From the NCBI GenBank assembly GCA_029258975.1, contig JAPDJS010000009.1, positions 93,882-157,881 of the forward strand: a stretch of 64,000 bases of DNA, read 5' to 3'. Made by a program: the position numbers and the translations under genes. The stretch comes from Thermoplasmatota archaeon (lineage in GTDB: Archaea > Thermoplasmatota > B47-G6 > B47-G6B > 47-G6). The notes beneath the pieces are model-generated. The model ran no database searches and was not told the origin of the DNA. It saw nothing but the letters and a program-made list of their open reading frames with translations. Below are positions 18,483 to 26,267 of the stretch, piece by piece (position 1 is the stretch's first letter; every line of letters begins with the position of its first letter).

Positions 18483-18622
18483 TCTATGTCCACCTTACCT
18501 CTCGAAACGTGTAAAACCTTCATCCTTGAACCAATGTGTCATCCATTCATATTATAAGTCCGTGTTTGGTTAATATCTTAAAATGAATATCAAAATATTA
18601 ACATTCTCAAGAGGTGATGATC

Positions 18623-18988
18623 ATGGCAAAGAAAAGACCTGAAATTGAAATAAGAGGTGAAACTGCCGAGGGCATTCCAGAAGGAGAAGTAATTAGGGTT
18701 CCTCTTCCAGACAGAGATAATGGAGAGATGTTTGCAATAGCCGACGAAATGCTCGGTGGAAATCACCTCAGAGTGATTTGTGAAGACGGCAAACCTAGGC
18801 TCGCAAGAATTCCTGGAAGAATGATAAAAAGGATGTGGATAAAAGTAGGGGACCTGCTTATAATTAAACCGTGGGACTTCCAGCCTGAGAAAGCAGATGT
18901 TATGTTTAGATATACAAGAGTGCAAGCATGCAACCTAAAGAGAAAGAATTTGCTTCCAGAAACAATCGCTCTAGCTTTAGAGTGCTAA
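18623..18988 (+). CDS. eif1A: Translation initiation factor aIF1A
   Basis: A 121-residue OB-fold factor that stimulates initiator tRNA and mRNA binding on the small ribosomal subunit. The block MLGGNHLRVICEDGKPRLARIPGR and KRMWIKVGDLLIIKPWDFQ are characteristic (core MLGGNHLRVICEDG). ATG 18623 follows GAGGTGATGATC. The rio1 gene follows after 15 bases; this pairing of aIF1A with Rio1 is common in archaea. Confidence 0.95.
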   Translation: MAKKRPEIEIRGETAEGIPEGEVIRVPLPDRDNGEMFAIADEMLGGNHLRVICEDGKPRLARIPGRMIKRMWIKVGDLLIIKPWDFQPEKADVMFRYTRVQACNLKRKNLLPETIALALEC

Positions 18989-19003
18989 CGGTGATGGCAT
19001 CAC

Positions 19004-19825
19004 ATGGTTAATGAAGAGAACGAAGAGATTTATGAAATTGAGGAGGAGCTTTTAAAAGAAATAATGCCCAAAAGATTTAGAAAAGAGAAAACTATTGAAG
19101 ACCGAGAAATTGAGAACTGGGTTTTTGATAAACCCACCCTTCTTGCTCTTGCTAAGTTAGTTAATAAAGGATATCTTTCAGAGCTTACTTCCACTATTTC
19201 TATGGGAAAAGAGGCCTTTGTTTTTAAGGGAAAAGACTCTGCAGGTTTTCCCGTGGCTGTGAAAATCTACAAGAAAGATACGACGCTTTTCAAAGATATG
19301 ATACCTTATATTGACGGTGATCCTAGGTTTAGACATATCAGAAGAAAGAGGTCGCATATAATATATCTCTGGTGCCAAAAGGAGTTCAAAAATCTGCAGG
19401 AATTTTATGAAGCTGGTGTTCCCGTGCCAAAACCTTATGCATATCGTGACAACATACTCGTGATGGAATTTATAGGCATAGATGATCTGCCAGCTCCAAG
19501 ACTCAAAGATGTGCTGATAGAAAATCCTAAAGAGTTTATGGAATCGCTGATAAATGATATAAAAACGTTATACGAGAATGGTTTTGTTCATGCGGATATG
19601 AGCGAGTATAACGTGCTAATGAGGGGTGAAGACAACTACGTAATCATTGATGTCGGCCAAGGAGTTCCTCTGTCTCATCCCATGGCATATCGCTGGGTAG
19701 TAAGGGATATCATTAACGTAGTAAATTACTTTAAGAGAAGATACAAACTAGACGTTGACCATAAAAAATATGTAATAGAAGTGTTAGGGGAAGATATTCT
19801 AGCGCATTATCTTGGCAGTTATTGA
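19004..19825 (+). CDS. rio1: RIO1-type serine/threonine protein kinase
   Basis: Atypical protein kinase/ATPase acting in maturation of the small ribosomal subunit. The 273 residues show the flexible P-loop STISMGKEAFVF (about residue 64-75), the ATP-anchoring Lys in AVKIYKK, the catalytic loop HADMSEYN (about 196-203) and the metal-binding IDVGQ (about 214). The RIO1 type is supported by the STxxxGKEA loop and the absence of a Rio2 winged helix. Its start is preceded by GGTGATGG, and the gene follows eif1A as an operon partner. Confidence 0.95.
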   Translation: MVNEENEEIYEIEEELLKEIMPKRFRKEKTIEDREIENWVFDKPTLLALAKLVNKGYLSELTSTISMGKEAFVFKGKDSAGFPVAVKIYKKDTTLFKDMIPYIDGDPRFRHIRRKRSHIIYLWCQKEFKNLQEFYEAGVPVPKPYAYRDNILVMEFIGIDDLPAPRLKDVLIENPKEFMESLINDIKTLYENGFVHADMSEYNVLMRGEDNYVIIDVGQGVPLSHPMAYRWVVRDIINVVNYFKRRYKLDVDHKKYVIEVLGEDILAHYLGSY

Positions 19826-19829
19826 TTGC

Positions 19830-20120
19830 TTAGTCCTGTTCAAAAATCTCAGCAACCTCTTCCTCACCTTTTTTAATCTCTTCAGCCAATTCTGGATCTA
19901 GCTCTTTAAGAACAGTTAAAAACTCACCAAAATGTGTTTTCTCTTCTCTTGCTATGTCTCTAAAAACTTCTTTTATCTTTTCATCTTCAATAGCTTCTGC
20001 AATCTGAAGATACATGTTGATTGCATCTAACTCAGCAATTATAGCATATCTAAGTGCTTGAGCAATTTCATCTTTGCTAAGAGGTTTTTTAATAGGATCT
20101 AGCGGATGTTTTGCCATCAT
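19830..20120 (-). CDS. Mini-ferritin / rubrerythrin-like protein (encapsulated-ferritin type)
   Basis: 96 residues forming two long helices. Metal ligands are likely the Glu in AELDAINMY (about residue 31), then EEKTHFGEF with ExxH (about 59-62). That half-ferritin pattern matches the encapsulated ferritin (EncFtn) and demi-ferritin families, whose dimers build the ferroxidase site. A C-terminal acidic tail follows, which in EncFtn-like proteins may hold a shell-targeting peptide, though none is recognisable here. No encapsulin gene is nearby. The start is one of two ATGs (20120 or 20117) after GGGGTGACC. Likely role: iron oxidation or peroxide defence. Confidence 0.75.
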   Translation of the reverse strand: MMAKHPLDPIKKPLSKDEIAQALRYAIIAELDAINMYLQIAEAIEDEKIKEVFRDIAREEKTHFGEFLTVLKELDPELAEEIKKGEEEVAEIFEQD

Positions 20121-20199
20121 AAAACGGTCACCCCTAAAAAGCCTTTATGAGAAAACTAGTATAAAACGTTTGAGTACTTAAAAATGAAAACTAGAAGAG

Positions 20200-20261
20200 T
20201 TATCAGCATGCTGAAACCATCATCATTGCAAATGCTCAGCTCACCTCCTAGTCATCACCAA
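20200..20261 (-). ncRNA. C/D box guide RNA (sRNA) for 2'-O-methylation
   Basis: On the reverse strand all four boxes occur in the right order and spacing: C box GTGATGA (20258-20252), 12-base guide, D' box CTGA (20239-20236), 9-base spacer, C' box ATGATGA (20226-20220), 13-base guide, D box CTGA (20206-20203). A TATA-like TTAAAATAT at 20281-20289 sits about 25 bases ahead, and a T-rich run follows. By the N+5 rule each guide would direct methylation opposite a G, i.e. at a C. The D' guide (CTAGGAGGTGAG) is complementary over nine bases to the anti-Shine-Dalgarno end of 16S rRNA. Alternative reading: a ribosome binding site and a seven-codon frame. Confidence 0.65.
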
Positions 20262-20336
20262 GTTAAAGAAACTCATACACATATTTTAACATTGTCTTGA
20301 AGTCAGAAAATAAACCTTTCAAGCATAGTAGAGACA

Positions 20337-21038
20337 TTATTCTTCTTCCCCTTGGTCAAGGTCAAAAAGGCTTGGTTGTTTCTTATCCTTTGAGAGTTTA
20401 AACTCGTAATTAATAACTCTGTAAACATCTCTTCCTCTTTTTTCTCCCAATAATGCTTCTATATCTTGTTGTTTTGCATTAAAAAATCTCCTCAAACTCC
20501 CAAACTTCCTAAGGATTTCCTTGGCCTTCTTGTCACCAATATGCGGTAATGATGTTAATATGCTAATTGCCACGCCATACTCATCTCTCTTCTTCTTTTT
20601 TATATTTGGCCTTAAAACCTTCGGGATCTCTCCTCTTTTTTCTGATTCCTGCACTCTTCTGCCCAGATTATAGATGAATTTTGCAGTTTCCTCTGCACTA
20701 TTTGTATGTACCACAAAAATTCCGTATTCTGTAAGACTTATTATCGCCGCCCAAAAAGCATTTTCAGAAAACTTTCTTTTATATACTTCAGAGTAAGTGC
20801 CCTCTATAACTAAATATGGTCTAGGCACTTTTCTTAGACGATCTATCTGATCAAAAAGTCTGCCTTCAATTATTGATGATATAAAGTCGTTTATTGTTTT
20901 CCTCTCAATAGCAACGTCTTTACTAACGGAGTAGTCTCCAACAGGAAGATTATCTGTAATAATATAGGCTCCTAAAAGCTTCAAGAACTTCGGAACATCA
21001 GACCTTTCCTCTCTATAATCTACCCATACCCATACGAT
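20337..21038 (-). CDS. xpf: XPF/Mus81-type structure-specific nuclease (short archaeal form), start anomalous
   Basis: ERCC4-family nuclease that cuts branched DNA with help from PCNA. The nuclease signature GDYSVSKDVAIERKTINDF is followed by the GRLFDQI segment, a C-terminal tandem helix-hairpin-helix (LTSLPHIGDKKAKEIL), and a PCNA-binding box QPSLFDL at the C-terminus. The essential upstream strand VDYREERSDVP is also encoded in frame, but no ATG, GTG or TTG precedes it before the TAG at 21051-21053; the first such codon, TTG 20984, would delete it. I annotate from ATC 21038, seven bases after GGAGGT. A good ATG at 21043-21041 lies one frame off. A one-base error or mutation in the AAA run at 21040-21038 would explain this. 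Confidence 0.82.
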   Translation of the reverse strand: MVWVWVDYREERSDVPKFLKLLGAYIITDNLPVGDYSVSKDVAIERKTINDFISSIIEGRLFDQIDRLRKVPRPYLVIEGTYSEVYKRKFSENAFWAAIISLTEYGIFVVHTNSAEETAKFIYNLGRRVQESEKRGEIPKVLRPNIKKKKRDEYGVAISILTSLPHIGDKKAKEILRKFGSLRRFFNAKQQDIEALLGEKRGRDVYRVINYEFKLSKDKKQPSLFDLDQGEEE

Positions 21039-21085
21039 TTCATTTACCTCCTACAAAAGTTCTAAAAATAGGTGGCTGGGCTTCA

Positions 21086-21646
21086 TTACTCTTTATTTAT
21101 AAGTTCGTAATATGCATATAACCCTGCCTCTTGGAACGCTCTTCTCTTCTTTTCGTTTCTCACATACCTAAACACGGACTCGTGCATAGACCCTTTAAGA
21201 AGCATTTCAACAGCCCTTCTTGCGATGTCTACATTGTTATATTCTCCTATAATCGCTACATAGTGCTCATACACACTTATACTCGTGTCTGTAAGCTCTT
21301 CTAACTCTTTCTTGGCCCTTCCACGTCTTCCAATTACGCGACCCAAAAGCTCTACCATCCTCTGTTTCTTCCTCGTATAATCTTTTACGTCAATAATTTC
21401 AATCATATAATTGTCATTTAGCAACTTCATAGCATCTTTAGGAGAAAATCCATATCCAATGGCGGTAACAATGTTCTTAACCTTAAAAGCTTCATATGGA
21501 TGGTTTTGAGGATCTATAATTACATCTCCAGTTTTAGAATTTATTTGGAGCTTAACACCAGTCATTTCTTCAATATACTTCTTTACTTTTCCTTCTTTGC
21601 CTATAAGTACTGGTACCCTGTCAAGAGGTACTTTAAGAAAGAACAT
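21086..21646 (-). CDS. Two-KH-domain RNA-binding protein (Dim2/Pno1-like)
   Basis: About 186 residues with two KH domains. The first has the RNA-binding loop LIGKEGK (about residue 15-21), the second has VIGRRGRAKKE (about 105-115). This is the archaeal counterpart of eukaryotic Dim2/Pno1, which acts in 3'-end processing of small-subunit rRNA and, in archaea, binds near the anti-Shine-Dalgarno end. ATG 21646 with GGTGAG upstream is preferred over the longer frame from 21685. In many archaea it lies in the aIF1A-rio1 operon; here it sits a few genes away on the other strand. Confidence 0.9.
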   Translation of the reverse strand: MFFLKVPLDRVPVLIGKEGKVKKYIEEMTGVKLQINSKTGDVIIDPQNHPYEAFKVKNIVTAIGYGFSPKDAMKLLNDNYMIEIIDVKDYTRKKQRMVELLGRVIGRRGRAKKELEELTDTSISVYEHYVAIIGEYNNVDIARRAVEMLLKGSMHESVFRYVRNEKKRRAFQEAGLYAYYELINKE

Positions 21647-21980
21647 TTTACTCACCAAATGAATTTCGCATTCTCTCAACACCAAACTATAAATAATATA
21701 TTAAACTTTGGTATGAGCTTTACGCAAAATTGTCGAGGATTTTTTAAAGAGACGACAAATATAATTGGTTTTCTGGTTTATAATTCTTTAAATATTTGCG
21801 TGATTACATTGATATCCTATGTCAAACACAACAATCTAAAAATACTTTTTACCATATTCTTCTAATGCTTCAACTCCATCAATTCCACATTATTATGTGA
21901 ACGAATTTAAATAATCAAATCTTGAATCGACTAAACTTTGATTCCATATTTCCTCAACCTTTAAGAGGGGGATTTCACTT
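21647..21980. other. AT-rich region upstream of orc1/cdc6, possible origin neighbourhood
   Basis: No gene. It lies between the divergent KH and orc1 genes. Archaeal replication origins often lie next to orc1/cdc6, and PolD genes follow here as in Pyrococcus. However, I find no clear origin recognition box (a G-rich ORB element) and only a short inverted repeat, CACAT...ATGTG, at about 21889-21903. A TATA-like TTTAAATAAT near 21907 probably serves orc1. Confidence 0.3.
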
Positions 21981-23264
21981 ATGTCCTCTGACGAAAATCC
22001 TTTCAACAAGTTTCTAAAACGCCGAAGATCAAGAATTTTCAAAAATAGAGAGGCTCTTTTACACACCTATACTCCTGAGAGGCTTCCTCACAGAGATGAT
22101 CAAATTAACGAACTTGCAAGTATTCTAAGTGTTGCACTAGATGGCTCCCCTCCTAAAAATATAATGGTTTATGGTATCACTGGCAGCGGAAAAACTGTAA
22201 CCGTGAGATATGTGCTTAAAAAACTAGAGGAGATGGCGGCGGAAATCGGGGCTCATGTACAAAGCATCTATATAAACTGTGAGGTAGTAGATACATCCTA
22301 TAGGGTTCTCCAAACAATAGCGAATAATTTTATAAAGCAATGGGAAGAACGTATCCCTCCTACAGGTCTTCCTACGGACGAGGTCTATTCTAAGCTTCAA
22401 AATATTCTTGACGAGTATGGCGGTGTTGTAGTAGTAGCCCTTGACGAGATTGATAGGCTCGTGAAAAAGAGTGGAGACAACATACTTTACATGCTTACAC
22501 GCATTAACGAGTATCTAAACAGAGCAAAACTTTCAATTATTGGTATCGCAAACGACTTGAAATTTGTAGACTTGCTAGACGTTCGTGTGCGTAGTAGTTT
22601 AATGCACGAGACTATAGTGTTTCCCCCCTATAATGCCAAACAACTCGAAGACATTCTTAAAGATAGAGCAAACATAGCGTTCTACGAGGATGTTTTAGAG
22701 CCTGCTGTTATACCTTTTTGTGCCGCTGCATCTGCGAAAGAGCATGGAGACGCTAGAAGAGCTTTAGACCTTTTAAGAACTGCCGGAGAAATTGCAGAGA
22801 GAAATAATGAGCCCAAAGTTAGAGAAGGTCATGTAAAGCTTGCTATAAAGAGACTAGAAATGGATACTGTTGTTGAGGCTATAAGAACCTTGCCCACACA
22901 TGGAAAAGCCGTTATGTACGCTATGTACAGAAAATCTCTTAGGGAGCTTAAACTTGGAAAGAGAGCAAACGACATAGAATTCACTACCGGGGAGCTATAT
23001 CAAGAATACTCTGACGTTTGTGATTTCTTAGGAATTCCTCCTGTCACACAAAGAAGGTTTACGGACTTTGTGTCCTATCTAGACGAGATAGGGCTTCTAA
23101 ATGCGAGAATAATTTCTCGAGGCCGTTATGGACGAACGAAGATAATAAAACTAGCTTCGGATCTTGGGTATATTGAAGAAGCCCTTAGAAACGATCCTGA
23201 GTTCTCTGCGTTCTTTGCTAAAAGGCAATCCCAGCTTTATTTAACAAATTACTTTGAAGATTAA
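21981..23264 (+). CDS. orc1: Orc1/Cdc6 replication initiator
   Basis: AAA+ ATPase that recognises the chromosomal origin and loads MCM. The 427 residues carry Walker A GITGSGKT (about residue 65-72), Walker B VVALDEID (about 150-157), sensor 1 in IIGIAND, sensor 2 in GDARRALDLL, and a C-terminal winged helix (about residues 330-415) for DNA binding. The start follows AAGAGGGGGATTTC. It stands just before the genes of both PolD subunits, with a signal peptidase on the opposite strand between them. Confidence 0.95.
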   Translation: MSSDENPFNKFLKRRRSRIFKNREALLHTYTPERLPHRDDQINELASILSVALDGSPPKNIMVYGITGSGKTVTVRYVLKKLEEMAAEIGAHVQSIYINCEVVDTSYRVLQTIANNFIKQWEERIPPTGLPTDEVYSKLQNILDEYGGVVVVALDEIDRLVKKSGDNILYMLTRINEYLNRAKLSIIGIANDLKFVDLLDVRVRSSLMHETIVFPPYNAKQLEDILKDRANIAFYEDVLEPAVIPFCAAASAKEHGDARRALDLLRTAGEIAERNNEPKVREGHVKLAIKRLEMDTVVEAIRTLPTHGKAVMYAMYRKSLRELKLGKRANDIEFTTGELYQEYSDVCDFLGIPPVTQRRFTDFVSYLDEIGLLNARIISRGRYGRTKIIKLASDLGYIEEALRNDPEFSAFFAKRQSQLYLTNYFED

Positions 23265-23953
23265 AATTCATTTTTTTCTTTCCAAATTCTAATTTTTCTG
23301 TAAGCAATAATAGCCACTTCTATGAGTATGGGAACAAAAAGCAATGAAACGTATATTATTATCGCCATAATCTTACATGTAGACGGCACACGAGAAACAT
23401 AGTTAGAGTTCATCATATAGAGTTTGAGTACTCCTAAGTAAGGTATTTCAAAACCTGCTTTGGCCACAATCCACGATGGTTTTACGGGCTTATGATACAA
23501 GATTCCTGATTCTTGGTCAGTAAAATAGTTATTATCTCCTTTGGTAATATACCCGCTCCAAGGGGCTTTCCATATCCCAGTGGAGTCTACAATAACTTCT
23601 CCTTTTTCAACCCATCTAATAGCTCTGTGTACAATAAGCGTCCCGGTATAAGGATTCTTATAAATTATTACATCTCCAAAATTTCCGAAACGCATATATC
23701 CAGTGGATTTTGCTTCTTCGTATGTAACGACGTTACCGTCAAACTTCTTTAAAACAAGAATGTCACCAGGTTCCAGAGTTCCTATATAAAATGGACCATT
23801 TTCCGGATGCATCATACTAGTAGACTCTACCACAGATATCGCAGGCCAAATACCTGCATAAGCATATATGCTGACTAAAAGTACTAGAAATACTAGCAAC
23901 GCTTCAACAGCAGGATTTTTAAGGATTATTTTAATTATTCTCTTGTAATTCAT
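23261..23953 (-). CDS. Signal peptidase I, archaeal Sec11 type
   Basis: Membrane peptidase that removes signal peptides from secreted proteins. From ATG 23953 (behind GGAGGC) the protein has 230 residues: an N-terminal transmembrane helix (about 15-37), the catalytic Ser in ESTSMMHP (about residue 46), His in LIVHRAI (about 109) and Asp in TKGDNNYFTDQ (about 140 or 146), then a C-terminal helix (about 195-220). The Ser-His-Asp set marks the ER/archaeal type rather than the Ser-Lys bacterial type. Its 3' end overlaps that of orc1 by four bases in convergent orientation. Confidence 0.92.
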   Translation of the reverse strand: MNYKRIIKIILKNPAVEALLVFLVLLVSIYAYAGIWPAISVVESTSMMHPENGPFYIGTLEPGDILVLKKFDGNVVTYEEAKSTGYMRFGNFGDVIIYKNPYTGTLIVHRAIRWVEKGEVIVDSTGIWKAPWSGYITKGDNNYFTDQESGILYHKPVKPSWIVAKAGFEIPYLGVLKLYMMNSNYVSRVPSTCKIMAIIIYVSLLFVPILIEVAIIAYRKIRIWKEKNEF

Positions 23954-24097
23954 GTCGTTTGCCTCCGGAAACGTCGTTATTGATGCTTTCATTACTTGGC
24001 CAAGGTTCGTCTTTGAGGGAATTTATTTAACTACGGATGGGATGGTTACCTACATAAATTTTTCAGAAACTCGGTTAAGAGTGACACTATATTAATC

Positions 24098-24121
24098 GAA
24101 CTACCTAGTATTTAGTAGTTC
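24098..24121. repeat. Inverted repeat upstream of PolD small subunit
   Basis: GAACTAC and GTAGTTC, perfect 7-base arms with a 10-base spacer, in the divergent region between the signal peptidase and polB genes, about 90 bases before the latter. Possible operator or terminator hairpin; no function established. Confidence 0.35.
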
Positions 24122-24207
24122 ATACTATCTCTCACTATGATCCTTAAAAGGGTATTTAAAGAGGTTTCTTAGAGACACCATACGTTCTAATAGTAAGGTG
24201 TATAAAC

Positions 24208-26265
24208 GTGATAAAAACAGTAGACGACTTTATCTCTCTAAGAAGAAGAAAGGAAATTGCAAGAAAATTTGCAGATGCGGGATTTTTGATTACTCGAAGC
24301 GCTTTGTATAAAATCTTTGAGCTAAATTTAGATGATTTCGCCATTGAGAGCTTAATTGATGCTCTTACAAAAAATTTGTATCCAAAAAAGATTTTAAACG
24401 ACTCAGATATCCTGACAATTCTTAACAAGGGAAAAGAACAACCTCCCACACAGAAGACCACTGAGTTTGTTGAGGAAGCTATTGAAAAAGCAATTGAGCC
24501 TCCTGAAAAATCTTCAGAGGATCTTTCCACAAAGGATATTGAGGAGTTTTCGGTAGGATTCCAAAAGGCCTCAGAAATAATAGGCAAAATACCCGAAAGC
24601 TCTAAAGAAACAATCTCAAAACCATCAGAGGAAGTATCTGAAAATGTTCTTGAGGAGAGTTCTCCAACAACTGATCTTGACACTTTTTCTGAAGAAGAAC
24701 AGGCATCTGAAGAGTTTGGAGAGCCAGAAGTCTTGATAGCAGGTCCTGAAAGAGGTGAAGTTACCATCGAGATTAAACATGATGAAGCCGAAAGGCTCAC
24801 GGCTGAAATAAGCGATATAGCAACAGAGAGATTAAGTCTCGAGAGAAAAAGTATCCTTCTAAAAGAAAGCATAGTAGAAGAGCCTATAGAAAAAATTGTG
24901 TCGACAGAAGTTTCAAAAGAGGTTTTTGAGGAGAAAATATATGAAATCACGCCAAGAAAAAGAAAACTGCGTGAAGAATATGACATAAAGTATGAGTTCA
25001 TACACTTTAATCCCTCCAAAATATACTCGCAAGGGATTGAGGAAGATTTTATATCATTGTTCAGAAGTAGGTATGAAAAACTTAGCAAATACATAATAGA
25101 GAAAATTAGAGCCAAAAAAATGCTTAATCCAAAATTAAAAGACGTGAGGCTAATATCGTCTTCAGAAGTGGGAAGACACATTAACAATTATGTGGCAATC
25201 ATTGGTATTGTCAACGAATTCAGAGCAAATTCAAAGAAGGAAGGTTACATTGCAGTTATATTTGATCAAGATGGAGAGGTTACCGCATATATTAAAAAAG
25301 ATAAGGGAGACGTCGTTCTTTATCCAGGAGAAGTAGTTGGGCTAGTAGGTAAAGTTAGAAAAACCTCTAGAGGTACTCTTTTGTTTGTTGAGGGTAAAGA
25401 CTACGTAATATTCCCGGAGCTAAAGGCACGCAGAAATATCAACGAAGAAGCTGTGAGAGAATTGCCAGAATTCGAAATTGTATTTACTTCTGATATTCAT
25501 GTAGGAAGCAAATATTTTCTCGAAGATGCTTTTAGAAAATTTATTAAGTGGCTAAATACGTCTGAAGAAGCAGAGAGGGTAAAGTTCCTTATAATACCTG
25601 GAGACCTAGTTGATGGTGTGGGGGTATACCCGAACCAAGAAAGAGAGCTCCTGATAACCGATGTGTACAAACAATATGAGAAACTTATAGAACTCTTAGG
25701 AGAGATCGACACTTCCATTGAAATCATCATAACTCCTGGAAACCACGACATCGTGAGGTTATCTTTACCGCAACCCCCCATACCAAAAGAGATCTTAAGC
25801 CCCTCCTCTGGAAACATTAAATCTTGGACAAATCCCATGGCCATTAAAATAGAGGACGTTGCTAGGATCCTCACGCTTCATGGCGTGCCATTAGAGGATG
25901 TCATTGCTACAGTACCTGGTCTCTCTCACGAGAAACCCGTAGAGGCAATGAAAATCCTTCTTGAAAAGAGACACTTAGCACCTTGTTATGGTGAGAGAAC
26001 ACCAATTCAGCCTCTCAGTCAAGACCTATTGGTCATTGAAGACGAGATAGCCCCTGACATATTTGTAACAGGACATGTCCACCGACTGGATTACGAACTC
26101 TTCAAGGGAATATTGATAATAAACGACTCTGCATGGCAAAGCCAGACGCCTTACCAGAAGACTCATGGCATTAATCCCATCCCCACTCACATCGTAAAAG
26201 TAAGTTTAAGGAGGCTTCTCCTTGGAGAAGAAAACTACGTGTCTGAGAAAGGCTTTGGTGAATAG
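24208..26265 (+). CDS. polB: DNA polymerase D small subunit (DP1), proofreading exonuclease
   Basis: 3'-5' proofreading subunit of the archaeal replicative polymerase PolD. The 685 residues comprise an N-terminal helical domain, a long acidic Ser/Glu-rich linker (about residues 75-260) of low complexity, an OB-fold (about 310-400) and a calcineurin-like phosphoesterase domain. The latter keeps the metal ligands in SDIHVG, PGDLVDG, PGNHD and TGHVHRLD, so proofreading should be active. GTG 24208 follows AAGGTG. It ends in TAG and the large-subunit gene begins two bases later, an invariant pair in PolD archaea. Confidence 0.95.
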   Translation: MIKTVDDFISLRRRKEIARKFADAGFLITRSALYKIFELNLDDFAIESLIDALTKNLYPKKILNDSDILTILNKGKEQPPTQKTTEFVEEAIEKAIEPPEKSSEDLSTKDIEEFSVGFQKASEIIGKIPESSKETISKPSEEVSENVLEESSPTTDLDTFSEEEQASEEFGEPEVLIAGPERGEVTIEIKHDEAERLTAEISDIATERLSLERKSILLKESIVEEPIEKIVSTEVSKEVFEEKIYEITPRKRKLREEYDIKYEFIHFNPSKIYSQGIEEDFISLFRSRYEKLSKYIIEKIRAKKMLNPKLKDVRLISSSEVGRHINNYVAIIGIVNEFRANSKKEGYIAVIFDQDGEVTAYIKKDKGDVVLYPGEVVGLVGKVRKTSRGTLLFVEGKDYVIFPELKARRNINEEAVRELPEFEIVFTSDIHVGSKYFLEDAFRKFIKWLNTSEEAERVKFLIIPGDLVDGVGVYPNQERELLITDVYKQYEKLIELLGEIDTSIEIIITPGNHDIVRLSLPQPPIPKEILSPSSGNIKSWTNPMAIKIEDVARILTLHGVPLEDVIATVPGLSHEKPVEAMKILLEKRHLAPCYGERTPIQPLSQDLLVIEDEIAPDIFVTGHVHRLDYELFKGILIINDSAWQSQTPYQKTHGINPIPTHIVKVSLRRLLLGEENYVSEKGFGE

Positions 26266-26267
26266 TT

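Noticed and set aside
21647..21980. Origin recognition boxes before orc1
   Set aside because: I looked for G-rich ORB-like repeats with inverted core and found only one weak CACAT/ATGTG pair.
24156..25187. 343-residue Ser-rich open frame opposite polB
   Set aside because: It mirrors the acidic low-complexity linker of DP1; the Ser/Phe-rich translation is typical of antisense frames.
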